Part shown: positions 1-6,931 of the stretch, in pieces | Layout of the letters: each line of letters starts with the position of its first letter | Position numbering within the stretch: the first letter of the stretch is position 1 | Source of the DNA: Nitrosomonas sp. | GTDB lineage: Bacteria; Pseudomonadota; Gammaproteobacteria; Burkholderiales; Nitrosomonadaceae | Assembly: GCA_005779435.1 (NCBI GenBank) | Contig: SXJH01000037.1 | Location: forward strand, 1 to 27,513 | DNA: 27,513 bases | Direction of reading: 5' to 3' | Notes under the pieces: generated by a model | Seen by the model: the letters and a program-made list of their open reading frames with translations, nothing else | What the model was told of the DNA's origin: nothing | The model's database searches: none | Program-made: the position numbers and the translations under genes

Positions 1-61
1 AACCATGATGATTTTTGGCGATGCCAAGAAAGTCGTTGAGAATTTGGTCAAGGCATTGTGA
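1..61 (+). CDS. pntB: NAD(P) transhydrogenase beta subunit, C-terminal end (partial)
   Basis: Only the last 19 codons and the TGA stop lie in the window (frame beginning at base 2). They read TMMIFGDAKKVVENLVKAL. The NTMMxFGDAKK ending is the highly conserved C-terminus of PntB, the inner-membrane subunit of proton-translocating transhydrogenase, which exchanges hydride between NADH and NADP+ at the expense of the proton gradient. The bulk of the gene is upstream of the window, so the identification rests on this short but distinctive tail and on its position before a strong terminator. Confidence 0.75.
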   Translation, partial: TMMIFGDAKKVVENLVKAL

Positions 62-85
62 TAATCCGCTGACCGATTCAAGCGT

Positions 86-123
86 AAAAAAGGGCGCAAT
101 CCAAAAGATTGCGCCCTTTTTTT
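86..123. terminator. Bidirectional rho-independent terminator between pntB and hsp20
   Basis: A perfect 9-bp stem (GGGCGCAAT at 92-100 with ATTGCGCCC at 108-116) and a 7-nt loop is flanked by an A run on the left (86-91) and a T run on the right (117-123). It therefore has a U-tract on either strand and fits as the shared terminator of the converging pntB and hsp20 genes. Confidence 0.9.
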
Positions 124-142
124 ATCGATTGTTCGAACTCGA

Positions 143-568
143 TTATTCCGCCGCTTTCACATTAATTTTCTTAGGCAGCACGGTTTCGCGTTTGGGTATG
201 ACAATTTCCAGCACGCCATGCTTGGACGACGCGGAAATCGCTTCCGCATTGGCGGTATCGGGCAGACTGAAGCGGCGGTAGAAAGAGCCGTACGTGCGTT
301 CCACACGCTTGTAACCTTCTTTTTCCGTTTTGCTTTCCGATTTTTTCTCGCCTTTTATCGTCAGCACGCCATTTTCCATGTTGATGTCGATTTCTTCCGG
401 TTTTACGCCGGGGATATCGGCATGAATGACAAATTTGTTGGCGTCTTCTTTAATATCCACTGCGGGCGACCATTCTGCGGTTGCTGTGGAGCCTTCCGCG
501 ACATTGCGTTCCAATTCTCTTTGCAACTGACTTAACAAACCCCAAGGCTCATAACGTGTAAGGGCCAT
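143..568 (-). CDS. Small heat shock protein, Hsp20/alpha-crystallin family
   Basis: A 141-residue cytoplasmic ATP-independent holdase chaperone that binds unfolding proteins during heat stress. The alpha-crystallin domain runs from about residue 35 to 128, with the DIPGVKPEEI and NGVLTIKGEK strands and the GVLEI motif near the end. A short N-terminal arm begins MALTRYEPWG and the tail ends KKINVKAAE. The length is typical of class A bacterial sHsps. The ATG has a good Shine-Dalgarno (AAGGAG, about 8 nt upstream on the minus strand). It is monocistronic: terminator on one side, heat-shock-like promoter on the other. Confidence 0.95.
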   Translation of the reverse strand: MALTRYEPWGLLSQLQRELERNVAEGSTATAEWSPAVDIKEDANKFVIHADIPGVKPEEIDINMENGVLTIKGEKKSESKTEKEGYKRVERTYGSFYRRFSLPDTANAEAISASSKHGVLEIVIPKRETVLPKKINVKAAE

Positions 569-606
569 TTTATTTCTCCTTATCGATTAAGTGATCAACC
601 ATCAAT

Positions 607-637
607 AACGCCAACGCCATATTCCTTGTTTGGCGTT
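607..637 (-). repeat. Alternative hairpins in the hsp20 5' leader
   Basis: Two tandem copies of AACGCCA (607-613 and 613-619, plus strand) can each pair with a single TGGCGTT (631-637). In the hsp20 leader RNA this gives two mutually exclusive 7-bp stems. Small heat shock genes often carry leader RNA thermometers, but this hairpin does not cover the Shine-Dalgarno directly, so its role is open. Confidence 0.4.
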
Positions 638-673
638 GTTTTACGGATACCGAAAAGTGCACTTTCTAAATCG

Positions 674-708
674 GATATAAGGATTTTTAATCCGATTTCA
701 AGGGGAGG
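674..708 (-). promoter_or_regulatory. Predicted sigma-32 (heat-shock) promoter of hsp20
   Basis: On the minus strand CCTCCCCTTGAA (697-708) is followed after 14 bases by CCTTATATC (674-682). This resembles the RpoH consensus (CCCTTGAA, 13-17 nt, CCCCATNT), with an excellent -35 and a weaker -10. It would start transcription about 100 nt before the hsp20 ATG. An inverted repeat, AAATCGGA (668-675) with TCCGATTT (691-698), overlaps the -10 and spacer and could be an operator. Confidence 0.6.
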
Positions 709-753
709 TTGTCAGAACTCTATGAAATGGTTTATATAAACAGAGGATTGCAG

Positions 754-1401
754 CTATTTCGCATAACGGCGACGCAACCCCCACATGGCGATGACAGCCA
801 TTGCTATTAATAACGTAACCCACAATCCATTGCGATTAAACCATTCCGATAGATTGGATTGAACCGCGAAACTTGCTTCGGCGAAATCGAGCGTTTTGGA
901 AAGCTGCTGGCCATTATGTTGGGTGGTTAAATGCAACTGAAATTTTACACTGTGCGCACCCGAAGCTTCCGGCGTTACCAGCCAGCGCCACTTTGCCGTG
1001 TTATTGTAAACGGAGAGCGGTTCTTGCGCTCCCGGCTTATCGAATGTGAATGCCTCTCCACTCACTTCCGCCTTCATAACGGGCGATATCACACCGGTAA
1101 TTCCTTGTATGGAAGTGCCTTCGGAGGCTGTCGAAACGATCTCGTTTAAGAATTTGGAAAACTGTGCGGTATCCAGGTTAAGCGAGACCTCGAAACTTTC
1201 GTATTGTTTGACTTCCGCCGGTATCGAAATCGACGTGCTGTCGAACGGTACTTTCATCGTTACAGGGTTATGCTGCCGTTTGACGGCGAGCATGTGCATC
1301 AGTGCATTGAACGAGAAAGGCACGATCAACAACACAACCAGCAGTGCGATCGGCATGAGTAAATTAAGATTGATCCCGGATTCGGATTCTGAGTTGCGCA
1401 T
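754..1401 (-). CDS. Unknown bitopic or two-span membrane protein with a periplasmic beta-rich domain
   Basis: A 215-residue protein that I do not recognise as a named family. A hydrophobic segment at about residues 11-35 follows a charged N-terminus, and a second at about 190-208 is followed by the basic tail GLRRRYAK. The middle of about 150 residues is polar and beta-rich, with a WRWLVTPEASG segment and alternating hydrophobic strands that look like an Ig-like fold. This suggests both ends lie in the cytoplasm with the middle outside. The ATG has a GGAG Shine-Dalgarno. It lies in the same direction as its neighbours but is separated from the hydrolase gene by 147 bp. Confidence 0.7.
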   Translation of the reverse strand: MRNSESESGINLNLLMPIALLVVLLIVPFSFNALMHMLAVKRQHNPVTMKVPFDSTSISIPAEVKQYESFEVSLNLDTAQFSKFLNEIVSTASEGTSIQGITGVISPVMKAEVSGEAFTFDKPGAQEPLSVYNNTAKWRWLVTPEASGAHSVKFQLHLTTQHNGQQLSKTLDFAEASFAVQSNLSEWFNRNGLWVTLLIAMAVIAMWGLRRRYAK

Positions 1402-1548
1402 GATTTCTCCAGCGATTGATTCGATTATAGGGTCAAATCATATCATTCTTGGGCAATAAACAGAGCGGATCGGAGCAGAGAAAATGCATCATAACTTGCC
1501 TGTAAAGTTCCATTGCCGGATCGTTGGGGCAATCAATGGATCCTTCGG

Positions 1549-2808
1549 TTAGTTTAATACCCGACGTTCCATCCATCGCTCGATACGCTGCAAAAGATCG
1601 GTGCGGACCGGTTCGTTTAAAAACAAATGCTGGTGAAACGGTAGATTGGGCAATGCCAAAACTTCGTTATCCGGATTTCGATGCAGCGTCGCGTGTGCAA
1701 AATCCCGGCTGCCCCAAGCGGGCGTGATCGGATCGTGTTCCGAATAAATCAGATAATAAGGTAGCGCGAACTCATTCATTTGGCGGCGGAAATCGACGAT
1801 TTCCGTTTCGATGCCTTTCACGTAACGCAGCAGACTGCGGCGGATGATCCAGCCATCGGCGCGCAGCCGGGTTTTTTCCGCGTCGCTGTCGGTCAAATAA
1901 TCCACCACCCAATCCGGCGTGACCGGCGTCAGAAAATGGCGCAACCCCGGCCAGGAAAAAATCTCGAAAACACCGTCGATGATCGGTACAGCCGCTAGCG
2001 ACAGCAATTGATTGAAAAGCAGCAGCGGCAAAGGCTCATCGTGGGGGTGCAGAAAATGCGTTTTGACATGGAAGGAAAATTTGATCACCGGGGTTGTCAG
2101 CCAGCCGCGCCAACCGGGCGGTTCACTGACCGCAAAAGCCGGGCCGAGCAAAACGACGCCCTGGATGCGCTTTGTCAGATCGGCTTCATGTTGCATTCGC
2201 AGTAAATAAGAAGCGGTGATCAATGCGCCCAAGCTATGCGAAACAATCAAAACGGGCCGCTTGGAACCGCCCTGCCGGTCGCAAAGCGCTATTGTCTGCC
2301 TGAGCGCCCGATCCAACGTGCGGCGCATCGGCTCCAAGTCGCGCAATATCGATTGCATCAGAAAAGCATCGCTGACATCTTGCCGGTCCGCGCCTGCCAA
2401 AAGCGCCCGATCCGCTTGCCGCAAAACCGGATTGGAAAGACCGTGCGCGTAAAAATCAAACCCCGCAACGATGTACTGACCGGCAAAATGCCGCGCCACG
2501 TCTGCATAGCGTCCGATATATTCATTCATGCCGTGAACCAACAACACACAGGCGCGCGCATTGGCGGGTTCCGGCGGATAAAGTGTGCGCAGAATCAGCG
2601 GCGCGGTGCCATCGGGCGACTGTACGACTTTTTCATCGCCCCAACGCGGATACGGTTCATCGACAAACTGCCGGTGCACACAACCGGCCAGCATTGCCAG
2701 CAATAGCAGCATGCCGACCCGAGTTGCCGCTTTCTTAGCCAACGCATGTTGATGCGTACCATGGTTGATTTTGAAAAAGCGGTTAGTCATCGCGGCAATA
2801 ATCGTCAT
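1549..2808 (-). CDS. Alpha/beta hydrolase lipoprotein (lysophospholipase/monoacylglycerol lipase-like)
   Basis: A 419-residue serine hydrolase, predicted to be a membrane-anchored lipoprotein: a hydrophobic stretch at about 32-41 ends in the lipobox LAGC with the lipidated cysteine at 43. The oxyanion/lid start is VHGMNEYIGRY (91-101). The nucleophile elbow is SHSLG (Ser192), a Ser replacing the usual first Gly. The likely acid is the Asp of EHDPI, and the His lies in PFHQH near the C-terminus. It resembles the Hydrolase_4 family that cleaves monoacylglycerols or lysophospholipids; the substrate is unknown. The ATG overlaps the yraN stop in an ATGA junction, so translation is probably coupled. 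Met7 is an alternative start and does not alter the lipobox. Confidence 0.85.
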   Translation of the reverse strand: MTIIAAMTNRFFKINHGTHQHALAKKAATRVGMLLLLAMLAGCVHRQFVDEPYPRWGDEKVVQSPDGTAPLILRTLYPPEPANARACVLLVHGMNEYIGRYADVARHFAGQYIVAGFDFYAHGLSNPVLRQADRALLAGADRQDVSDAFLMQSILRDLEPMRRTLDRALRQTIALCDRQGGSKRPVLIVSHSLGALITASYLLRMQHEADLTKRIQGVVLLGPAFAVSEPPGWRGWLTTPVIKFSFHVKTHFLHPHDEPLPLLLFNQLLSLAAVPIIDGVFEIFSWPGLRHFLTPVTPDWVVDYLTDSDAEKTRLRADGWIIRRSLLRYVKGIETEIVDFRRQMNEFALPYYLIYSEHDPITPAWGSRDFAHATLHRNPDNEVLALPNLPFHQHLFLNEPVRTDLLQRIERWMERRVLN

Positions 2809-3143
2809 TCCCCAAACGCATTCTTAATCCATTCAATTGCTTGTCCAGCGGTGCCCGACAGCAGCACTGCATCGAAGCGGCAAGGCGGTTCACTGTTGAT
2901 TTCGGACAGGTAATGCCGTGCGGTGCGCAATAGTTTGGCTTGTTTGGCCGGTGTGATGCTGGCGGCGGCGCCGCCGAATTGTTCGTTGGCGCGCATGCGG
3001 ACTTCGATGAAAACCAGCACGCTGCCGTCGCGCATGATCAGGTCGATTTCGCCGAAACGGCAGCGGTAGTTTTGCGCAACGAGTACCAGACGCTGGCGCT
3101 GCAAGTACGATACGGCGAGTTGTTCGGCATCACTGCCCTTCAT
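2805..3143 (-). CDS. yraN: YraN/UPF0102 endonuclease-fold protein
   Basis: 112 residues, matching the usual 110-125 of UPF0102. The restriction-endonuclease-like core is visible: NYRCRFGEIDLIMRDG followed by LVFIEVRMR, giving the E-x-D and E-x-R/K positions typical of nuclease folds. The cellular role is not firmly known. It overlaps the upstream LpoA-like gene by 14 bp and the downstream hydrolase by 4 bp. The rsmI / lpoA-yraN divergent order is widely conserved in Proteobacteria and supports the call. Confidence 0.9.
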   Translation of the reverse strand: MKGSDAEQLAVSYLQRQRLVLVAQNYRCRFGEIDLIMRDGSVLVFIEVRMRANEQFGGAAASITPAKQAKLLRTARHYLSEINSEPPCRFDAVLLSGTAGQAIEWIKNAFGE

Positions 3144-4254
3144 GTTCCGCGATGTCTTTTTGAGTGGTGTTCAGCAGCTTCACTTGTCCTTGCTCGAATT
3201 GGGCGGCTACCGGTTCCCGGATAAATAGACCGGGTGTCGCGAAACGGATATTTCCGGTTACGCCGTCTATCGAAATGGCGTCGACCGGTTGCGGCAGCAG
3301 CAGGTTGGCCATTAACCGGAAAGCATCGATACCCAGCGCGTAGAGGCGCTCCATGTCGGCGCTTCTGGCGGTGCTGCCGTGGCGATACGCCATGACAGCC
3401 GGATGGTCGGGCTGCAATAGCCACGGCATATCGACAAACTGAATACCATTCAAATCGCTATTGAGCAGGAAATTGCCGCTCCCGGTGAAAATCTGCGACG
3501 TGGCGTATACCGGTGTTTCCGGTGCCAGGAAAGCGCGCACGATGCGGGATTGGGCCGCGTCCAGCGCAAGGAAAACCAATTGATTGCTGGCCTCGGTCAG
3601 GCTGCGCAAGTGCTGCAATAATTCCGGATTGTCGGTATAGCGTATCAATTCCGCAGTATTGCCCGCTTGATGTTGCCATTGCTGCATGAAAGCATTTTGC
3701 AGCCGTTTCGACAGCGAGCCGTCATCGCCGATGACGATGGCGTGGTTTCTGTCGTTTGACGATTGCGCCAATTTTGCGATTTGATCGGCTTCGGTCTCGG
3801 TTTGCAGGCCGAATAAATACAATTTGGCCGGCAGCGCTTGAGTATTATCGACCGTATTCAACGCCAGTACCGGCACCGTCAGCGATTGGCTGGATGCGAT
3901 GGCCGATACGCCGTCTCGGGTCAGCGGCCCTACGACAAATGCCGCACCGGCGGATACCGCATGGTGATAGCCGATCAAAATATCGAGCGGGTCGCCGGTG
4001 GTGGCATAAATCCGGACAGGCAGCGATAATGCCTGTCCGCGCTGCGTCGCAGTGACGAATCCTTCCTTGACCACGTTTGCCGCCTCCGCGAATGCGGGAG
4101 ATTCCAGCGGAAGCATTAACGCAATGTGCGAAACGATCGCGGGTTCAGGCACAATTTCCGTCCGGGGATGTTCTTTGCGGTCTGTGGCCATGGCGGGCAG
4201 GTTGCCGTATAGTGCCAGCAGCAACACCGGAAAAATTGCAAAAAAACGTGACAT
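3130..4254 (-). CDS. Penicillin-binding protein activator, LpoA/LppC-like
   Basis: 374 residues from ATG 4254; the frame stays open upstream to 4425, but that extension would run through rsmI and lacks family character. A signal peptide (MSRFFAIFPVLLLALYGNLP, then AMA-T) precedes a type I periplasmic-binding-protein fold: HIALMLPLESPAFAEAANVVKEG, then AAFVVGPLTRDGV and NHAIVIGDDGS. E. coli LpoA is an outer-membrane lipoprotein that stimulates PBP1A. Here only the C-terminal binding-protein-like domain is present and no lipobox cysteine is visible at the signal end, so it may be soluble in the periplasm. It begins 10 bp from the divergent rsmI start and heads the lpoA-yraN-hydrolase operon. 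Confidence 0.85.
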   Translation of the reverse strand: MSRFFAIFPVLLLALYGNLPAMATDRKEHPRTEIVPEPAIVSHIALMLPLESPAFAEAANVVKEGFVTATQRGQALSLPVRIYATTGDPLDILIGYHHAVSAGAAFVVGPLTRDGVSAIASSQSLTVPVLALNTVDNTQALPAKLYLFGLQTETEADQIAKLAQSSNDRNHAIVIGDDGSLSKRLQNAFMQQWQHQAGNTAELIRYTDNPELLQHLRSLTEASNQLVFLALDAAQSRIVRAFLAPETPVYATSQIFTGSGNFLLNSDLNGIQFVDMPWLLQPDHPAVMAYRHGSTARSADMERLYALGIDAFRLMANLLLPQPVDAISIDGVTGNIRFATPGLFIREPVAAQFEQGQVKLLNTTQKDIAEHEGQ

Positions 4255-4264
4255 AGTGAGGATA

Positions 4265-5119
4265 ATGCTGGAAAAAAATGCATTATATGTGGTTGCCACA
4301 CCAATAGGAAATTTAAGCGATATCAGTCTGCGAGCGTTGGATATCCTGGCAAAAGTGGATATAGTGGCTGCGGAACATACGCAAAATTCGGGACACTTGC
4401 TGGCGGCGCACGCGATTCGCACCAAGTTGATCAGCTTGCATCAACACAATGAAATGGCCGTTGCCGGAAAAATTCTGGCGTTGCTGGCTTCGGGTAAAAG
4501 TGTCGCATTGGTTACCGATGCCGGGACACCCGGCATTTCCGATCCCGGTGCGATTTTGGTTAAGCATATCCGAGCGCACGGCTATCCGGTGATCCCGATA
4601 CCCGGCGCCAACGCTGCGGTTTGCGCGCTGTCTGTGGCGGGTATCGTCAATCCGCATTTTTTATTTTACGGTTTTCTGCCCACCAAAAGCGGACTGCGCA
4701 AGCGCGCGTTGTCCGCGTTGAAATCCCATCCTTATACCTTGGTATTTTATGAAGCGCCGCACCGGATTGTGGCTTCGGTGGCGGATATGATCGATATTCT
4801 CGGTTCGCAGCGCGAAATCACCGTGGCGCGGGAATTGACCAAGCTATTCGAAACGATTCATACCGGAACACTCGAGGCGGCGCTGGCCTGGCTGCAAGCG
4901 GATGCGGATCAGCAAAAAGGCGAATTCGTGCTGCTGGTGTCCGGCGCCGAGACGGCGGATAAGCCGGAGATCAGCGATCAGGCAAGACATACGTTACAAT
5001 GCTTGCTGGCCGAATTGCCGCTCAAGCAAGCTGTCAAGCTGACTGCGGAAATCACGCACGAGAATAAAAATGCCTTGTATCAACTGGCTCTGCAACTGAA
5101 AACGACGCATACCCGATGA
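4265..5119 (+). CDS. rsmI: 16S rRNA (cytidine-1402-2'-O)-methyltransferase
   Basis: 284 residues, normal for RsmI, which uses S-adenosylmethionine to 2'-O-methylate C1402 in the ribosomal decoding centre. Seen: LYVVATPIGNLSDISLRALD at the N-terminus, the SAM-binding VTDAGTPGISDPG, IPGANAA, FLFYGFLPTKSG and LVFYEAPHRI, all hallmark segments. The start at 4265 was chosen for the GAGG Shine-Dalgarno just before it and the family N-terminus; the longer open frame back to 4052 runs through the divergent gene. The usual EDTR segment reads EHTQ here. It is followed after 4 bp by pyrC, probably co-transcribed. Confidence 0.95.
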   Translation: MLEKNALYVVATPIGNLSDISLRALDILAKVDIVAAEHTQNSGHLLAAHAIRTKLISLHQHNEMAVAGKILALLASGKSVALVTDAGTPGISDPGAILVKHIRAHGYPVIPIPGANAAVCALSVAGIVNPHFLFYGFLPTKSGLRKRALSALKSHPYTLVFYEAPHRIVASVADMIDILGSQREITVARELTKLFETIHTGTLEAALAWLQADADQQKGEFVLLVSGAETADKPEISDQARHTLQCLLAELPLKQAVKLTAEITHENKNALYQLALQLKTTHTR

Positions 5120-5123
5120 GACG

Positions 5124-6161
5124 ATGAATACGCTGACCATTACCCGCCCTGACGATTGGCATTTGCATCTGCGCGACGGAGAGCAATTGCGCGCCGTTTT
5201 GCCGTATACCGCAAAGCAGTTTGCGCGCGCCATCGTTATGCCGAACTTGCGGCCGCCGGTGGTTACGGTCGATATGGCATTGGCTTACCGCGACCGGATT
5301 CTGGCGGCATTGCCGGAAGATCGCAAATCCGGCTTCGAGCCTTTGATGACGCTGTATCTGACCGATAACACGCCGCCTTCGGAAATCGTCCGCGCCAAAG
5401 AAAGCGGCGCGATACATGGCGTAAAACTCTATCCTGCGGGCGCAACCACAAATTCGGATGCAGGCGTAACCGATCTCGCAAAGTGCTATGCCACTCTGGA
5501 AATCATGGAGAAAATGGATATGCCGTTGCTGGTGCATGGCGAAGTCACCGATCCCGGCATCGATGTGTTCGATAGGGAAAAGGTTTTTATCGACCGGATT
5601 CTAGCGCCGCTAGTGCAGCGATTCCCAGGTTTGCGCATCGTATTCGAGCATGTCACCACACGCGATGCGGTACAGTTTGTCAGGCAAGCGCCGCATCAAA
5701 TTGCCGCCACCATCACTGCGCACCATTTATTGCTGAACCGCAACGCGATTTTCCAGGGAGGCATCCGCCCGCATCATTACTGCTTGCCGGTATTGAAACG
5801 CGAAGTCCATCGCCAGGCTTTGTTGGAAGCCGCTACCGGCGGCGAGAGTAAATTCTTCCTTGGCACCGATAGCGCGCCGCATTCGCAGGCCGCCAAGGAA
5901 AGCTCTTGCGGTTGTGCCGGGATGTTTACCGCGCATGCGGCGATTGAGTTATACGCGACGGCATTTGAGCAGGCCGACGCATTGGACAAGCTGGAGGCTT
6001 TCGCCAGTTTTCATGGCGCGGATTTTTATCGATTACCGCGCAATCGGGATACCATCGCACTCAATAAAGAAAATTGGATAGTCCCGCAACAATACGAGTT
6101 TGCAGCGGAGAATCTGATTCCGCTTTATGCAAATACCGTGCTTTCCTGGCGCATGGCGTAA
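5124..6161 (+). CDS. pyrC: Dihydroorotase (class II, PyrC type)
   Basis: 345 residues, as expected for E. coli-type PyrC, which cyclises carbamoyl-aspartate to dihydroorotate in pyrimidine synthesis. The zinc ligands HLH are at 13-15 in DWHLHLRDGE. The carbamylated lysine is Lys101 in GVKLYPAGATTNS, with further metal ligands His138 (LLVHGE) and His176 (FEHVTT) and catalytic Asp249 in LGTDSAPHS. All key residues are present. It starts 4 bp after rsmI with a modest GAG Shine-Dalgarno. Confidence 0.97.
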   Translation: MNTLTITRPDDWHLHLRDGEQLRAVLPYTAKQFARAIVMPNLRPPVVTVDMALAYRDRILAALPEDRKSGFEPLMTLYLTDNTPPSEIVRAKESGAIHGVKLYPAGATTNSDAGVTDLAKCYATLEIMEKMDMPLLVHGEVTDPGIDVFDREKVFIDRILAPLVQRFPGLRIVFEHVTTRDAVQFVRQAPHQIAATITAHHLLLNRNAIFQGGIRPHHYCLPVLKREVHRQALLEAATGGESKFFLGTDSAPHSQAAKESSCGCAGMFTAHAAIELYATAFEQADALDKLEAFASFHGADFYRLPRNRDTIALNKENWIVPQQYEFAAENLIPLYANTVLSWRMA

Positions 6162-6190
6162 TTTCCGAGCAACAAACTTTCGGAAATTTT
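6160..6190 (+). terminator. Probable weak terminator after pyrC
   Basis: AATTTCCGA (6160-6168) pairs with TCGGAAATT (6180-6188) around an 11-nt loop, followed by TT. The stem begins inside the pyrC stop codon. The stem is AT-rich and the U-tract is short; it may also serve the converging small membrane protein gene. Confidence 0.5.
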
Positions 6191-6203
6191 CGCGTCGCTC
6201 TGC

Positions 6204-6545
6204 TTAGCGTAATTCAGGATGCCGATTGGTATTCGAGTTGATGATTTTGTGTTTATTTTCGTGTTTTTTATATCCAAGATTATAAAAACAATATGCCGTC
6301 AAAACCAAGACGGCAATCGACGGAAGAATTGCGGAAGGCATCGGCAGCGCGACATACCAAAACCACCATCCCAGTCCCGCAAAGATCACAAAAATTGCGG
6401 GTGCAACGATCAACGGTAAAGCGTCGCTGCCGAGAATCGAATAAATGCTTTTCCCGAAATATCGGCCTATTTTTTGAGTCTTGTCGGTTATTGATCGATC
6501 GGTATTCGTTCTTTCTTTAACAATTCTGATGCGTAATTTTTGCAT
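6204..6545 (-). CDS. Small two-span membrane protein of unknown function
   Basis: 113 residues. A basic N-terminus (MQKLRIRIVKERTN) is followed by two strongly hydrophobic segments at about 46-68 (LIVAPAIFVIFAGLGWWFWY) and 72-92, then a basic, asparagine-rich tail. I recognise no family; it looks like a small inner-membrane protein with both termini on the same side. AAGGGG about 8 nt before the ATG can act as Shine-Dalgarno. It converges on pyrC. Confidence 0.55.
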   Translation of the reverse strand: MQKLRIRIVKERTNTDRSITDKTQKIGRYFGKSIYSILGSDALPLIVAPAIFVIFAGLGWWFWYVALPMPSAILPSIAVLVLTAYCFYNLGYKKHENKHKIINSNTNRHPELR

Positions 6546-6580
6546 GGCGGTAACCCCTTGGTCGCGTATCTTGTGTTTTT

Positions 6581-6614
6581 AATGAGATTCAATCCCCGAA
6601 AAGGACATCTCATT
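6581..6614 (-). repeat. Inverted repeat upstream of the 113-residue membrane protein
   Basis: AATGAGAT (6581-6588) and ATCTCATT (6607-6614) form a perfect 8-bp dyad with an 18-nt spacer between two small membrane-protein genes. No U-tract follows on either strand, so an operator or RNA element fits better than a terminator. Confidence 0.35.
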
Positions 6615-6673
6615 GTTTAACGACCACGCCTGCAAAAAATTTATAGCCCGGAACGGCGGCTGAAAAATATTCC

Positions 6674-6748
6674 TTAAAAATATTGAACCATCAGGCTGAC
6701 ATAGCCGGCAACAAAGATAACGAGGACGATAATGACAAGCTTTTTCAT
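6674..6748 (-). CDS. 24-residue single-span membrane microprotein
   Basis: ATG at 6748 opens a 24-codon frame that reads MKKLVIIVLVIFVAGYVSLM and then VQYF before TAA. It is one hydrophobic helix with two N-terminal lysines, the standard form of bacterial membrane microproteins. AAAGGA lies about 7 nt upstream of the ATG. The frame is far too short for normal gene finders. It heads the same strand as the 113-residue membrane protein. Function unknown; such proteins often bind larger membrane complexes, but that is only analogy. Confidence 0.6.
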   Translation of the reverse strand: MKKLVIIVLVIFVAGYVSLMVQYF

Positions 6749-6792
6749 TGAAATTCCTTTCTATATTGTATGTATTGATGAATGTGTACGAC

Positions 6793-6834
6793 CGTCGGAT
6801 TCCCGACGCATAAGTAAAACGCATTCAATGCGTT
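6793..6834. repeat. Two adjacent palindromes upstream of trxB and the microprotein
   Basis: CGTCGG (6793-6798) pairs with CCGACG (6803-6808) across a 4-nt loop. AACGCATT and AATGCGTT (6818-6834) are separated by one base and form a 17-bp near-symmetrical palindrome of operator type. The 390-bp gap 6546-6931 otherwise holds only the microprotein. These lie between the divergent microprotein and trxB starts. Confidence 0.45.
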
Positions 6835-6931
6835 GCCGTCAAGTGGCATTGCTCTATCCGGATGGCGGAGATAAGGAAATCCGATCGTTTGCGAGTACAA
6901 TAACGCTTCCGATTTACTTCGCGATCATATT

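Noticed and set aside
714..727. 14-base match ACTCTATGAAATGG shared with 12525-12538
   Set aside because: About one such match is expected by chance in a window of this size, and the flanks do not match.
4052..4264. N-terminal extension of the rsmI frame
   Set aside because: It lies antisense to the lpoA-like gene; the family N-terminus and Shine-Dalgarno place the start at 4265.
4255..4425. N-terminal extension of the lpoA-like frame
   Set aside because: It lies antisense to rsmI; the signal peptide begins at the ATG at 4254.
6579..6824. 81-codon minus-strand frame over the microprotein
   Set aside because: It overlaps the 24-codon microprotein in another frame, has no ribosome site, and has a composition typical of non-coding sequence.
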